Positions 1 to 6,674 of a stretch of 47,357 nt of DNA are shown here, piece by piece. Position numbers and translations under genes: made by a program. A model generated the notes under the pieces. It was not told the origin of the DNA, made no database searches, and saw nothing but the letters and a program-made list of their open reading frames with translations. Origin of the DNA: Ilumatobacteraceae bacterium (lineage in GTDB: Bacteria > Actinomycetota > Acidimicrobiia > Acidimicrobiales > Ilumatobacteraceae); assembly GCA_025358075.1 (NCBI GenBank), contig JANYKU010000119.1:1-47357 (forward strand), in the 5' to 3' direction. Numbering within the stretch: the stretch's first letter is position 1; each line of letters starts with the position of its first letter.

Positions 1-51
1 AGTCGATGCTTGGTCGCTCGACACACTGGAGGGACCACCCTCAGCCGTTGA

Positions 52-282
52 AATTCAGGAAGAACCCACCCCCACTACCGCGAGATTCGACGATCGCCAA
101 ACGCGAGATTCACTGATCGCCCACAGACGCTGGCGCTCGAACAAGGAGTCCACCCACGAGTCGTTCAAGAGCGGTTCGGGCACTCGATGATCTCGATCAC
201 GCTCGGCATGTACAGCCACGTAGGTCCCACACTCCACGATGAGGCAGCGGAGCTCGTGTCCGCCCTTATCATCGGCGGTTGA
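52..282 (+). pseudogene. C-terminal stub of a tyrosine recombinase (integrase)
   Basis: Only the last catalytic box of a phage-type integrase remains. From about position 130 the frame reads LALEQGVHPRVVQERFGHS, then a GMYSHV segment holding the nucleophilic tyrosine, and ends at TGA 280-282. In intact relatives the box with the HxxR motif comes just before ALEQGV. Here it is replaced by unrelated sequence, and the frame is closed by a TGA at 49-51, so the protein is truncated and cannot be active. It ends 3 bases before the PIN gene. Its place at the outer edge of the tRNA-Leu-adjacent island fits an old integration event. The break may be a deletion or a later recombination. Confidence 0.75.
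79..121. repeat. Short direct repeat at the integrase break point
   Basis: Two 20-base copies, at 79-98 and 102-121, share CGCGAGATTC and a final ATCGCC and differ only in the four bases between. They lie exactly where integrase homology is lost, so they may mark the recombination that truncated it. Alternatively they are chance duplication. Confidence 0.5.
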
Positions 283-285
283 GAG

Positions 286-1458
286 ATGACCGTTTCAGAC
301 GAGAGCATTGATCCCCATAGCCCGGGAGGTACGAACGCCGCTCCAGGTCGAGTACGCGATCCCGATGCCGCCCCTCGTGTTGTTGTCGATACAAACATCA
401 TCGTCCAGAGTCCGCGTCTCAACAGCGGAGCATGGAGGGCCGCGCTTCAGGCTCATCTGACACACGGGATCACGCTTCACGTTCCGGAGGTCTGCCTCAT
501 CGAAGCGGCGGCATGGGTCCGCCGCGAGATGCCGGCCCGATTGAGCGCCTTCGAAAAGGCGCGGAACGCTCTTGAACAAGTGGGACTCAGGATCTCCAAC
601 GACCACTGGAACGACGACGCCCTCGGAGTTCATCGCAACGCGACGGAAACAGTCGACGGTTACTTGGATTACTTGAGAGAGCGCTTACATGGCGTCCCGA
701 TTCTCCCCATCCCTGATGTGGATCACCGGGAGTTGATACTTCGCGCGTCGGCCCATCGACGACCCTTCAACTCCCATGGAAGCGGATATCGAGATTCGCT
801 GATCTGGGAGTCAGTCTGTGCCGTCGCGGCCGGTGGTCACGTCATCCTCATCACTGCAAACACGAAGGATTTCGCCGACGGAGAACACCTTGCCACTGAG
901 CTAGCAGATGATCTGGAGGCGCGCGGCATGGCACGGAATGCAGTTGTTCTCGAAACGAGCCTGCTGCGTGTAGTGGAGCGGTATGCGGCTGAGGCCGCCG
1001 ACATCCGGCAACTCGTCGAGAAGCTCCTAGGTGAGCCAGCCGCCTTGCTCGGTCTAGAAGAGGAACTGAACTTGGGCTTTGCGCAAGGCGGTGGGTTGAC
1101 GTACCCGCATCGTCCGAAGGAGCTACATGCCATGTTCGAGGACCCAGAGGTTGAGGCCATCTGGGATCTCCATGACCTCGTAGTCAGCAGTGCTAAGCCA
1201 GTCGAGGACGCTAGCTACCTGATCCTTGGCTCACTCGGAGCGACAGGGCGGATCTACTCCAGAGTCGATGACTCCGATGGCAGGCAGCTCGAACTGGCCC
1301 GCGGCGCTGACGGCGTCGATGAGATCGTAGAGCTTGATGATCAGGAGTTTTCGGTAGTGGCGTTCCGACCAGTCTTCGTCTACTTCGGGGCGGTATTCAC
1401 CCCACCTGACCACATCAGGAACGCGGGGGTTGTCGATGTCGAGCCGTTCGAACAGTGA
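286..1458 (+). CDS. Large PIN-domain protein, probable ribonuclease
   Basis: A 390-residue protein whose first half looks like a PIN nuclease. It has VVVDTNIIV with acidic D35, a conserved glutamate region at EVCLIEAAAW, RDSLIWE with D170, and ITANTKDFAD with N192 and D195. These are the acidic positions expected for metal-dependent RNA cleavage. PIN toxins are usually 130-150 residues, so this belongs to the larger PIN-like proteins (DUF4935-type, from memory) with an extra C-terminal domain of unknown role at about 230-390. No small antitoxin gene precedes it, which argues against a simple VapC. It lies 79 bases before the methyltransferase gene on the same strand, so a joint defence role is possible. 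Base composition is lower in GC than the core: 32/60 at 841-900. Confidence 0.7.
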   Translation: MTVSDESIDPHSPGGTNAAPGRVRDPDAAPRVVVDTNIIVQSPRLNSGAWRAALQAHLTHGITLHVPEVCLIEAAAWVRREMPARLSAFEKARNALEQVGLRISNDHWNDDALGVHRNATETVDGYLDYLRERLHGVPILPIPDVDHRELILRASAHRRPFNSHGSGYRDSLIWESVCAVAAGGHVILITANTKDFADGEHLATELADDLEARGMARNAVVLETSLLRVVERYAAEAADIRQLVEKLLGEPAALLGLEEELNLGFAQGGGLTYPHRPKELHAMFEDPEVEAIWDLHDLVVSSAKPVEDASYLILGSLGATGRIYSRVDDSDGRQLELARGADGVDEIVELDDQEFSVVAFRPVFVYFGAVFTPPDHIRNAGVVDVEPFEQ

Positions 1459-1537
1459 AGCGCGACACTCGCGCGTATGTTCGATCTACGGGCGCTGGAC
1501 GGGTACCATATCGTCGAGCCAAGAACAAGGAGGCCAG

Positions 1538-3028
1538 ATGAAGGAGCGGCGAAAGACAACCACGTCCAACTTCGGCGTGAGTGCTCGTGAGAGCCATGAC
1601 TCGAAGCCGTTCTACGACCGCTTTCGAGCCCCTGAGCTCTCCGACGACCAGAGCGTGCCGTTTCCGGTCACAGTAGACGAGCCGTTTATCTGCGGGGACG
1701 CCCGGCACTTGGACCAGGTAGCGGACGGGTCGGTCGCACTTGTGGTGACGTCTCCGCCTTACTTTGCGGGCAAACAGTACGAAGAGGAACTCGAGCGCGA
1801 GGGCGTCCCCTCCTCCTATCTTGAGTACCTCGAGATGCTCACCGACGTATTCGCCGAGTGCGTTCGGAAGCTCGAGCCGGGCGGCCGGATCGCGGTCAAT
1901 GTCGCCAATCTCGGTCGCAAGCCTTACCGAAGCCTGTCGGCGGACGTCATCCGAATCCTCGAACACGACCTCGGTCTCCTGCTGCGAGGAGAGTTGATCT
2001 GGCAGAAGGGTGAGGGGGCAAGTGGCTCATGCGCGTGGGGATCTTTTCGGAGTGCCGCGAACCCGGTGCTGCGCGACATCAGCGAGCGAGTGATCGTAGC
2101 GAGCAAGGGCCGGTTCGATCGGGCGCGTTCCGTGAAGCAGCGCGGGGCGGAGGGGCTACCGCACGAGAGCACACTGATGACCGAGGATTTCATGGCGCTC
2201 ACTTTGGACATCTGGGCGATTCCGCCCGAGAGCGCTAGGAGAGTTGGTCATCCTGCACCGTTCCCGGTCGAGTTGCCAGAGCAGCTAATCCGGCTGTACA
2301 CGTTCGAGAACGATCTCGTGCTCGACCCCTTCATGGGGAGCGGGTCTGCTCTCGTCGCTGCCGCGCGCCTTAGACGTCGCTATGTGGGCTACGACCTCGA
2401 CTCGAGCTACGTGGATATCGCTCGACGGCGCGTCACTGAAGCGCTGGCCCCGGTATCGCCCGTCGCAGAGACCGGGCGACGCCTGACAGCAAAGGTTCCA
2501 TCCGTCGAGATAGACGATATTGATGACTTTCAGAGTCGTGCGACCAAGGAAGGCAAAGCCGCGCAAAAGCTGGCCGAGCAAGTGCTGACCGAGGCAGGTT
2601 TCAAGATTGCCGAGCGGAATCACCGTGTCAGGAAGACCGGCGTCACCGTGAACTTCGTTGCGACTGACGCTGACGACTCGACATGGTTCTTCGACGTGTC
2701 CGGCGCCTTTACTAGTCATCGAGGCGGTCTACTACGGACGGACACCGTCTGGAAGTCTCTCGGACGGGCCTACGCGCTGAGGGATTCACTTGGGCGAAAC
2801 GGCGAAGGCAGGGTTCCGCTCGTATTCCTGACCAGCCATCTGCCGAAGCGTCCGAGCGAGGGCGACACGGCCCTTCGGGCGGCAGGCCCTGATGCGTTCT
2901 TCGATGCGATCGAGATGCTCTCATCCGACGGCCTCGAGAGGCTCGAGCGTTATGCAAAGGGCAGTTTCACTGACGATCCACAGCCCGGATTCTGGACGAC
3001 GCAAGACCTCGCTCGGCGGAGCGAGTAG
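1538..3028 (+). CDS. DNA methyltransferase with a nuclease-like C-terminal domain
   Basis: The ATG at 1538 follows AAGGAGG at 1527-1533 and gives 496 residues. A longer frame from 1430 has no ribosome site and overlaps the PIN gene. Catalytic motif IV TSPPY is at 71-75 and the AdoMet-binding DPFMGSGS at 263-270. This order (IV before I) is the beta class, and SPPY is compatible with N4-cytosine or N6-adenine methylation. After residue ~310 there is an additional domain of about 180 residues with an AGFKIAERNHRV start and WFFDVSG around 383-389. This resembles the core strand of the PD-(D/E)XK nuclease fold but lacks an obvious ExK. It could be a target-recognition or degenerate nuclease domain. 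The stop overlaps the next start by one base (TAGTG), so the genes are translationally coupled. Confidence 0.85.
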   Translation: MKERRKTTTSNFGVSARESHDSKPFYDRFRAPELSDDQSVPFPVTVDEPFICGDARHLDQVADGSVALVVTSPPYFAGKQYEEELEREGVPSSYLEYLEMLTDVFAECVRKLEPGGRIAVNVANLGRKPYRSLSADVIRILEHDLGLLLRGELIWQKGEGASGSCAWGSFRSAANPVLRDISERVIVASKGRFDRARSVKQRGAEGLPHESTLMTEDFMALTLDIWAIPPESARRVGHPAPFPVELPEQLIRLYTFENDLVLDPFMGSGSALVAAARLRRRYVGYDLDSSYVDIARRRVTEALAPVSPVAETGRRLTAKVPSVEIDDIDDFQSRATKEGKAAQKLAEQVLTEAGFKIAERNHRVRKTGVTVNFVATDADDSTWFFDVSGAFTSHRGGLLRTDTVWKSLGRAYALRDSLGRNGEGRVPLVFLTSHLPKRPSEGDTALRAAGPDAFFDAIEMLSSDGLERLERYAKGSFTDDPQPGFWTTQDLARRSE

Positions 3029-3339
3029 TGGCGAGGTCAGTGGCGTGCGCCGTCGTTCGAGATGACCCGCCGCAGGTCTTCATCGCCGAGGATCAGGACA
3101 CCCTGAACTGGGTGCTCGCACTGAGACTGATCTCGCGAACCCCGGGACACGAGCTGCCCAAAGGCCTTCGCGATCGACTCCGCCAAGCCCTCCGCGATGA
3201 GCAATGGGGCGACGCCGTGGAGCTCTGGATGCAGAATCGACCAGAGGTCGACGTCTACCCTTCGTTCGAGTTGTACACAGGTCACGACGTTGAACTGGCC
3301 GCACAGGAGCTGGAGTTCACACCGTTGTTCGAGGACTGA
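3028..3339 (+). CDS. Small unknown protein coupled to the methyltransferase
   Basis: A 103-residue acidic protein that I do not recognise. It starts at GTG 3028, sharing a base with the methyltransferase stop, and ends 4 bases before the next ATG. It is soluble, with no signal peptide or membrane segment. The C-terminal third is rich in Asp/Glu and aromatic residues, with an FELYTGHDVELAAQELEF stretch. The packing between a methyltransferase and a nuclease-like gene suggests a subunit or regulator of that system, such as a controller, inhibitor or specificity partner. There is no clear helix-turn-helix, which makes a classic C-protein less likely. Confidence 0.7.
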   Translation: MARSVACAVVRDDPPQVFIAEDQDTLNWVLALRLISRTPGHELPKGLRDRLRQALRDEQWGDAVELWMQNRPEVDVYPSFELYTGHDVELAAQELEFTPLFED

Positions 3340-3343
3340 GCGG

Positions 3344-4345
3344 ATGCCTGGTGACCTCACCGAGATAACGGAGATCGCAACAGCGCTTGGCATGCTTGCA
3401 CCGAGCCTGCCCGCAGCAATCGTTCATCGCCCTGCTCAACTCTCCAACGTGCCGGACTCCACCTGGGCACGCTTGGTCGCTGCGCATGGCGAGGGCCGGC
3501 ACAAGGCGTCGTTCGCGACTTCGTTTGCGAACGGTCAGGCTTTTCTCGCTGCCGACGATGCGCTACGTGGTCGGCGGCCTCGCATAGCTGAGTGGAAGGG
3601 TCCTCACCGGCCGCCCGGTGACGATGTCATTCCGGCAGATCTCAGGATCGATCACGTCTTTCTCGTCAGCTGCAAGTACCTCTCGAAGGTCCTTCTGAAT
3701 CCCGGGCCAGCTCGACTCTTCGAACGGCTTCTCGTCGGTGAAGAACGCTCCACCATGAACTGGTTCGCAGCAACTGCACCGGTCGAGTTCCAGTCGCTCT
3801 ATGCAGCCGCAAAAGTGGAAGCAGGGATCACTGGCCTCCCTGCGGACGTGAACGTCCTCACTCGCACCCAGCAGGCCTCGCTGAAGGCTGCGCTAAGCGC
3901 GAGGACTTGGCCGACTCCTCTCAAAGGCCCATGGCGCGACCTATGCGAGGCGGTCTCCTCAAGATCCGCGGCTCGGTGGGCTATGTCAGTCTCGTCGCCG
4001 CGTGATCGGCTAAGGCTCCTCTGGCGTCTGTTGCGCATTTCGACTGCGACCTACTTTGTGCTCGGCACCGACAAGGCAGCGCACCTCCGACTACGCGTGG
4101 ACTCTGCTTGGGACTGGATGCAGGAGTACGAGCTTCTGACCTTTCAGATGGCCCCGAGGGACGCTGGTCAGCCGGAGGTGGTGTGGCAGGCTGTCGTGCG
4201 CCACCGATCAAGTGGTATCGAACTACCGATCGACGGCCACGTGGAGATCCGTTGGAGCCACGGTCGTTTCCTTGGTTCACCTGAGGCCAAGGTCTACCTC
4301 GACACGCCTCACGTTCAAGTCCCTGGCTATCACGCCCTCTCGTGA
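3344..4345 (+). CDS. Candidate restriction-endonuclease partner of the methyltransferase
   Basis: The protein is 333 residues from ATG 3344; upstream in-frame sequence only overlaps the previous gene. I recognise no named family. The segment around residues 83-111 has EWKG, then RIDHVFLVSCKYLS with D103, S109, C110 and K111. A buried hydrophobic strand between an acidic residue and S/D/E-x-K is the hallmark of the PD-(D/E)XK nuclease core; SxK in place of ExK would be a variant. A second acidic ligand could be E83 or D94/D95 upstream. No membrane segment or helicase motif is visible. The position as third gene after a DNA methyltransferase fits a type II-like restriction subunit. The function is inferred from fold hints and context only. 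Confidence 0.6.
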   Translation: MPGDLTEITEIATALGMLAPSLPAAIVHRPAQLSNVPDSTWARLVAAHGEGRHKASFATSFANGQAFLAADDALRGRRPRIAEWKGPHRPPGDDVIPADLRIDHVFLVSCKYLSKVLLNPGPARLFERLLVGEERSTMNWFAATAPVEFQSLYAAAKVEAGITGLPADVNVLTRTQQASLKAALSARTWPTPLKGPWRDLCEAVSSRSAARWAMSVSSPRDRLRLLWRLLRISTATYFVLGTDKAAHLRLRVDSAWDWMQEYELLTFQMAPRDAGQPEVVWQAVVRHRSSGIELPIDGHVEIRWSHGRFLGSPEAKVYLDTPHVQVPGYHALS

Positions 4346-4358
4346 CGGTGGGCCGTGG

Positions 4359-5036
4359 TCAGTCCGCTGGACCTGAAGGTCGCTCGCCCTCGCGGACCCA
4401 GCGTCGGATCTCCTCGGAGGTCATGTACCGCGTTGTAGTTCCATCCCGCACTGGAGCGCGGTGCTCGACGAGATGGACCACACCCCTCGCGGCGGCGCCT
4501 ACGCGAATGGCGATGACGCCCGCAGTGTCCGTCCCGTGAGGAATCCGTGTAAGCGTCAGGCGCACAGGTGGGTCGACGCTGGCATTCATTTGTAGAAACT
4601 GTTCCTCGACACCATCGAAGGAGACCGGCTTGATGCTGTCCGCACGACCGTCCTTCTCAGCGACGCCGTAGAGAACATCCCCGCCACCAGCGTTCGCCAT
4701 CGCCGCCCACACCTTCTTGGTCGTCTTCTCTGAGATGAGTTCCTTGAAGTCCAAGCGATCGCTCTCGTAACCGTGACCGATCATCAGCGCATCAAGGCGT
4801 TCGAGCGTCCATGCTATGCGCCTTTCCTTGCGCATCTGATCGTACGGGTTCATCGCTATGTAGTTGGCGTGACCATCGCGGTACAGGCTTCGAATGTGCC
4901 TGAACATCCGGTCTGACGGCGCGGGCAAGCCCTGGGCGGTACACGCCACGGAGAAGTCGTCGCGTTCGATCACTTCATCCAAAGAGCGGTACGTACGGAG
5001 ATAGGCGTCACCGTTTTCGTCGGCATCGCGTGACAT
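4359..5036 (-). CDS. AlbA_2 (Schlafen-type) domain protein
   Basis: A 225-residue protein convergent with the methyltransferase operon, its stop 13 bases from that of the nuclease-like gene. Residues ~90-205 match the AlbA_2 or Schlafen N-terminal pattern: a DFKELI acidic/basic pair, then AMANAGGGDVLYGVAEKDG, then a region ending in YMTSEEIRRW. In other proteins this module binds or cleaves nucleic acid, often tRNA, and is frequent in phage-defence islands. The N-terminal ~90 residues are a separate helical region. No ATPase or winged-helix domain follows, so this is a minimal member. Its orientation makes it an independent transcription unit. Confidence 0.75.
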   Translation of the reverse strand: MSRDADENGDAYLRTYRSLDEVIERDDFSVACTAQGLPAPSDRMFRHIRSLYRDGHANYIAMNPYDQMRKERRIAWTLERLDALMIGHGYESDRLDFKELISEKTTKKVWAAMANAGGGDVLYGVAEKDGRADSIKPVSFDGVEEQFLQMNASVDPPVRLTLTRIPHGTDTAGVIAIRVGAAARGVVHLVEHRAPVRDGTTTRYMTSEEIRRWVREGERPSGPAD

Positions 5037-5080
5037 CCCGCCAGCCTTTCACACGATCGGTTTCTCGGTGAGGCCAAGTC

Positions 5081-5102
5081 TCCGGTAGAAGTCCGGTAGA
5101 AG
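5081..5102. repeat. Tandem 11-bp repeat upstream of the AlbA_2 gene
   Basis: TCCGGTAGAAG occurs twice head-to-tail at 5081-5091 and 5092-5102, between the AlbA_2 gene and the tRNA-proximal hairpin. It could be a protein-binding array (recombinase or regulator) or a simple duplication. Confidence 0.6.
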
Positions 5103-5117
5103 AAGGGCTTCCAGACA

Positions 5118-5156
5118 CCACGGTAAAGCCCCTGCTGAGCAGGGGCTTTACCGTGG
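5118..5156. terminator. Perfect 18-bp inverted repeat touching the tRNA-Leu 3' end
   Basis: Arms 5118-5135 and 5139-5156 are perfectly complementary around a 3-base TGA loop. For the tRNA transcript this is an 18-bp GC-rich stem starting inside its last three bases. It can act as a terminator or processing signal, but there is no clear U tract after it. The same stem is where island DNA meets the tRNA, so it may instead be part of an integration site. Confidence 0.6.
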
Positions 5157-5236
5157 GCGAGGGGGGACTTGAACCCCCACATCCTTTCGAATACTAGCAC
5201 CTGAAGCTAGCGCGTCTGCCATTTCGCCACTCGCCC
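5154..5236 (-). tRNA. tRNA-Leu (anticodon CAG)
   Basis: Read on the minus strand, acceptor arms GGGCGAG and CUCGCCC pair, followed by discriminator A and no encoded CCA. The anticodon arm has stem CUAGC/GCUAG and 7-base loop UUCAGGU, giving CAG (codon CUG). The T arm is GGGGG-UUCAAGU-CCCCC. A variable arm of about a dozen bases with a UUCG-like loop is typical of a class II leucine tRNA. The 3' end points to the accessory island, the usual geometry for integration into a tRNA gene. Confidence 0.95.
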
Positions 5237-5312
5237 GAGTAGACGCACAACGCTAGCAATCCGCACCCTCACCCCCAACACCCATTCCATGGGCGCGAGA
5301 TCGGCACCGGTG

Positions 5313-5393
5313 GTGCCGGAATCGAACCCAAGCACACTGCTCGGGCGCGAAAGTGGAACTGCCAGTGCCGGAATCGCGCCCAAGCTGCTCGGG
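5313..5393. repeat. Degenerate direct repeat before the fha operon
   Basis: GTGCCGGAATCG followed by CCCAAGC and then TGCTCGG occurs at about 5313-5343 and 5365-5392 with small insertions. It lies in the 236-base gap between tRNA-Leu and fhaA, which should hold both promoters. I see no clean -35/-10 pair for fhaA; TACCCT at 5455-5460, 12 bases before the ATG, is the best -10 candidate. Confidence 0.45.
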
Positions 5394-5472
5394 GCGACGG
5401 ACACACAGAAACTCGACAAAGTCGTGAGCGATCGCGAACACCTGCTCAGGCCCACTACCCTGTCGCCAAGTT

Positions 5473-6132
5473 ATGGGATTGCAATCGTTCGAGCGGTCGC
5501 TAGAGCGTATGGTCGAGGGCGTGTTCTCGCGTGGTTCTCACTCCAGCATTCGTCCGGTCGAGCTCGGCCGGCGGCTGTTGCGCGAAATGGACGACAATCG
5601 CAGCATCGACGTCAAAGGCCGGCGAATCGTGCCCAACGACTTCAGCTTCAGGCTCAGCGCCAAGGATCACGCCGGGTTCGCCGACATCGACGAAGCGTTG
5701 AACAGCGAGCTGTGCGAAACGGCGCGCGAGTACGCCCGCGCCGAGGGCTTTCACTTCATGGGTGCCGTCGCGGTGACGATGGCGGTCGACAACAGTCTCA
5801 AGCCGGGTCGCTTCACGGTGACGTCGCGTCTGCGCGAAGCCGGCGGCGGCGGCCTGGCCAGCCTGGTGCTGCCCTCGGGCGAGCGGGTCACACTCAGCGA
5901 CCGCACCGTGACGATCGGGCGGTTACCCGACTGCACGATCGCCCTGCCCGATGCCAACGTCAGCCGCAAGCACACCGAGATTCGCCCCAGCGGCACGGCG
6001 TTCGTCATCAACGACCTCGGGTCGACCAATGGCACCAAGGTCAACGGCATCCGCATCGAGGGCGAGAGAACGTTGGCCGATGGCGACATCGTGAGCGTCG
6101 GGAGCACGCACCTGCGCTTCGAGGCGTCGTGA
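5473..6132 (+). CDS. fhaA: FhaA: forkhead-associated domain protein
   Basis: A 219-residue cytoplasmic protein. The N-terminal ~120 residues are the FhaA-specific domain (DUF3662 type), beginning FERSLERMVEGVFSRG. A short glycine linker leads to a C-terminal FHA domain with VTIGRLPDCTIALPD, VSRKHTEI and LGSTNGTKVNG, the phosphothreonine-binding loops. Mycobacterial FhaA binds phosphorylated MviN/MurJ and modulates lipid II export. Actinobacterial FhaA often has a longer linker, so this is a compact form. It is the first gene of the operon: the stop overlaps the fhaB start (GTGA). Confidence 0.92.
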   Translation: MGLQSFERSLERMVEGVFSRGSHSSIRPVELGRRLLREMDDNRSIDVKGRRIVPNDFSFRLSAKDHAGFADIDEALNSELCETAREYARAEGFHFMGAVAVTMAVDNSLKPGRFTVTSRLREAGGGGLASLVLPSGERVTLSDRTVTIGRLPDCTIALPDANVSRKHTEIRPSGTAFVINDLGSTNGTKVNGIRIEGERTLADGDIVSVGSTHLRFEAS

Positions 6133-6674
6133 TCTCAGCCGCCACCGAGCCGCTGCTCGGCGTTCTCAAGTACGTGCTCCTCGCGTTGCTGTACGTGTTC
6201 TTCGCCAGGGTGTTGTGGGCAGTGTGGAGCGAGGTCCGCGGGCCACGGCCCGGCGTCGCCGTGTCGAGAGGCGGTGCCTCTGCCGCAATCGCGTCCGCCG
6301 ATCCCACGGTTGCCGCACCTGTGCCAGCCACCCCGATCAAGCAGACCAAACGGGCGATACGGGCACCACGCGGTCGTCGGGGCGCCGTTGGCCGGTTCGT
6401 CGTCACCGAACCCAAGGCGGCGCGTGGCGCAACGTTCGCGATCGGCGCAGAGATCACCATCGGCCGCGCCGCGACGTGCGCGATCGTCATGCCCGACGAC
6501 TCGTTCGTCTCACAGTTGCATGCCCGTGTGTACCGCGACGCCGGCTCGACCATGATCGAGGATCTCGGTTCGACCAACGGCACGTATCTGAACGGGAAGC
6601 GACTGACGACTCCCGAGCAGATCTCCAAAGGCGATCGGGTGCAGATCGGCAGCACCGTGCTCGAGGCCGAGTGA
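6129..6674 (+). CDS. fhaB: FhaB (FipA-like): membrane-anchored FHA protein
   Basis: GTG 6129 overlaps the fhaA stop and gives 181 residues. A longer frame from 5289 would run through fhaA in another frame and is rejected. One N-terminal membrane segment (PLLGVLKYVLLALLYVFFARV, about 7-28) is followed by a basic, proline-rich linker and a C-terminal FHA domain with ITIGRAATCAIVMPDD, SQLHARVY and LGSTNGTYLNG. In mycobacteria FhaB/FipA is a PknA/B substrate that links FtsZ with FtsQ at the septum. The stop shares bases with the pstP ATG (TGATG). Confidence 0.92.
   Translation: MISAATEPLLGVLKYVLLALLYVFFARVLWAVWSEVRGPRPGVAVSRGGASAAIASADPTVAAPVPATPIKQTKRAIRAPRGRRGAVGRFVVTEPKAARGATFAIGAEITIGRAATCAIVMPDDSFVSQLHARVYRDAGSTMIEDLGSTNGTYLNGKRLTTPEQISKGDRVQIGSTVLEAE

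Noticed and set aside
286-1458. VapC toxin of a classic TA pair
   Set aside because: The protein is almost three times the length of VapC and no antitoxin gene adjoins it.
5289-6128. Upstream extension of fhaB to 461 codons
   Set aside because: It is fhaA read in the wrong frame; GTG 6129 gives the normal FhaB length and overlap.
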